Assembly: GCA_030600135.1 (NCBI GenBank)
Contig: JAUVMS010000158.1
Coordinates: 1 to 7,483, forward strand
DNA: 7,483 nt
Origin: Hyphomicrobiales bacterium
GTDB taxonomy: Bacteria; Pseudomonadota; Alphaproteobacteria; Rhizobiales; JAUVMS01
Reading direction: 5' to 3'
Shown here piece by piece: positions 6,155 through 7,483 of this stretch; positions within the stretch are counted from its first letter, which is position 1, and every line of letters begins with the position of its first letter. Made by a program: the position numbers and the translations under genes. The notes below the pieces were generated by a model. The model did no database searches. It was not told the origin of the DNA and saw only the letters and a list, made by a program, of their open reading frames with translations.

Positions 6155-7072
6155 TCATTCCGCAGCCTGCGGCATGGCGGCGATGTCATCCACCTCCGTT
6201 GTCCATTCCGGTCGTGTGTGGGCTTGCCAATAACGCTCCACCAGCTGGCGCGTCAATGCTCCCATCGCCCCGTCGCCGACGGGCTGATCATCAATTCGCG
6301 TGACAGGGATCACACCGCCCGCCGTCGAAGTTGCGAAGACTTCGTCTGCGCCCCTAAGTTCGCCTTCGCCAAGCGGGCGCTGCTCGGCCTCGACACCAAG
6401 CTCCCGCAGCAGCTCGATCGCCGTCAACCGGGTAATGCCGTGCAGCACGCCGGTCACCGGCGTCACCACGCGGCCAGCCCGAACGGCAAATAGATTGAAC
6501 CCCGGCCCCTCGACGACATGGCCGGCGCCATCCGACAAGACGACATTCGGCGCGCCCCGGTCATAGGCGTCATAGAGCCCCATGACCAAATCCAGCCAAT
6601 GATAATTCTTCACCGTCGGATCGACCGCCTCGGGCGCAATGCGCTGCACCTTGCTGATCGCGATATGCAGCCCATCCTCGCGCTGCTCGGGCCGCAGGAT
6701 CCATCCGAACGGGATGGCAAAGGCGATGAACCGATTGATCGCATCACGCGGATCGCGACTGAAGGTCGGCGAAACGCCGCGCGTCACGATCATCTCGACG
6801 TAGGCGTCCTCGTGGCCGGAGCGCCGCACGCACTCAGCCAGGATGCGCTGCAATTGGTCCGGACCATGGCCGATATCGAGGCGAATGCGACTTGCTGACC
6901 GCATGAACCGTTCGATGTGCTTGTCGAGGCGGAAAAAGCGACCCTTCCAAACGTGAACCACGTCATAAGTCGCGTCCGATCGCAAAAACCCCCAGTCCAG
7001 AACGGAGATTTTTGCCTCCGCCATGGGCACGAACTCACCGTCCATGAAGGCTGTGCCTGGAGGGTATTGCAT
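6155..7072 (-). CDS. Class IV PLP aminotransferase, (R)-amine transaminase-like
   Basis: The 305-residue protein is a fold-type IV PLP enzyme, the superfamily of branched-chain and D-amino acid aminotransferases and 4-amino-4-deoxychorismate lyase. The PLP lysine is Lys155 in DPTVKNYHW. Glu188 in VEGPGFNLF should bind the pyridine nitrogen, and GVLHGITR (208-215) and TSTAGGVIPV (248-257) bind the phosphate. The N-terminal block GFLRSDATYDVVHVW (28-42), then FFRLDKHIER (46-55), and the C-terminal TAGGV...RYW pattern resemble (R)-selective amine transaminases such as the Arthrobacter enzyme more than typical IlvE. Arg31 replaces the His seen there. This comparison is from memory of the family, not an alignment. 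The ATG start has AAAGG 9 bases upstream. The gene lies 39 bases after the cupin gene, and the two are probably co-transcribed. The natural amine donor is unknown. A D-amino acid or branched-chain aminotransferase is the alternative. The stop overlaps (ATGA) with a doubtful 88-codon frame. Confidence 0.9.
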   Translation of the reverse strand: MQYPPGTAFMDGEFVPMAEAKISVLDWGFLRSDATYDVVHVWKGRFFRLDKHIERFMRSASRIRLDIGHGPDQLQRILAECVRRSGHEDAYVEMIVTRGVSPTFSRDPRDAINRFIAFAIPFGWILRPEQREDGLHIAISKVQRIAPEAVDPTVKNYHWLDLVMGLYDAYDRGAPNVVLSDGAGHVVEGPGFNLFAVRAGRVVTPVTGVLHGITRLTAIELLRELGVEAEQRPLGEGELRGADEVFATSTAGGVIPVTRIDDQPVGDGAMGALTRQLVERYWQAHTRPEWTTEVDDIAAMPQAAE

Positions 7073-7111
7073 CGGTCCAAACCTTTACCAAGTGTGTTCG
7101 TCAAGCGCGGA

Positions 7112-7483
7112 TCATGCAAATGCGCGTGTCGGCAAATATCTGCGCCATAGGCCGCCACCATCATCCTGCCACCACCACACCGGACACGATGTCTCACCGA
7201 TCCAGCAATAGGCAATGAGCACCGGCTCATCACTAGTGATGAGCGCATGCGGCATGCCGGGCGGCGTATGAGAATAGTCGTCCGGCGCGAGCCGCTTGGG
7301 TCGACCCGCAAATCCCTGTTGCACATCCATCGAACCTGAAAGGACGAAATAAACCTCCTCAGACACGTGGTCATGCAGCGGGTAGGTCACGTTCGGGCCG
7401 ATGAGAAACAATCCGGCGCGCGTATCTGCGCTGGCGATCATGCCGACGGGACCAAACACCTGCCCGGCAATCATCCCTTCGGA
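7112..7483 (-). CDS. Cupin protein, DMSP-lyase-like (partial, 5' end missing)
   Basis: This is the C-terminal part of a single-domain cupin. The frame is open to the right edge, so the true start is probably beyond the window; an ATG at 7474 would give 120 residues. Counting from that Met, the first cupin motif is YPLHDHVSEEVYFVLSG (31-47), with His34, His36, Glu40 and Tyr42. The second contains His76 in PPGMPHA, followed by a strand ending in CWIGE. The H-x3-E-x-Y spacing plus the later His matches the metal ligands and catalytic Tyr of DddQ-type dimethylsulphoniopropionate lyases, and LIGPNVTYPLHDH also reads like that family. DddQ proteins are around 190-200 residues, so about 70 would be missing. 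Many proteins of this cupin family do not cleave DMSP, and this one is next to an aminotransferase, so the substrate is open. It should be a soluble, metal-dependent enzyme. Confidence 0.75.
   Translation of the reverse strand, partial: SEGMIAGQVFGPVGMIASADTRAGLFLIGPNVTYPLHDHVSEEVYFVLSGSMDVQQGFAGRPKRLAPDDYSHTPPGMPHALITSDEPVLIAYCWIGETSCPVWWWQDDGGGLWRRYLPTRAFA

Overview
The window looks like chromosomal DNA of an alphaproteobacterium, most likely from the Hyphomicrobiales (Rhizobiales). The reasons are a GC-rich coding style, an IlvC that reads end to end like the rhizobial class I enzyme, and a small Omp25/RopB-like beta-barrel protein. The assignment rests on protein style, not on a search. 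There are no insertion sequences, CRISPR arrays, rRNA genes or complete tRNA genes.

Layout. Bases 1-795 hold no gene I can support. This stretch becomes visibly richer in A/T after about 420 and carries several inverted repeats (about 136-229 and 294-331). A minus-strand outer-membrane beta-barrel gene (796-1473) follows, with a candidate terminator hairpin at 723-740. A 408-base divergent intergenic region (1474-1881) separates it from three plus-strand genes: a PhzF-family isomerase (1882-2793), an FkbM-family SAM-dependent methyltransferase (about 2849-3673) and a membrane fatty acid desaturase (3832-4830). The desaturase meets ilvC (4912-5931, minus) tail to tail, and the short gap holds hairpins that probably end transcription. 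Upstream of ilvC on the same strand lie a class IV PLP aminotransferase (6155-7072) and a cupin protein that runs off the right edge (7112-7483).

How the genes fit together. Only ilvC is a clear housekeeping gene (ketol-acid reductoisomerase of valine, leucine and isoleucine synthesis). The aminotransferase is not an ordinary IlvE: its N-terminal active-site block and its TAGG segment resemble the (R)-selective amine transaminases. The cupin has the H-x3-E-x-Y plus downstream His metal/catalytic pattern of the DddQ-type DMSP-lyase-like cupins. These two genes are 39 bases apart on one strand and are the most interesting part of the window, as a possible catabolic pair of unknown substrate. 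The PhzF/FkbM/desaturase run may be one transcription unit, but no shared pathway can be read from the sequence.
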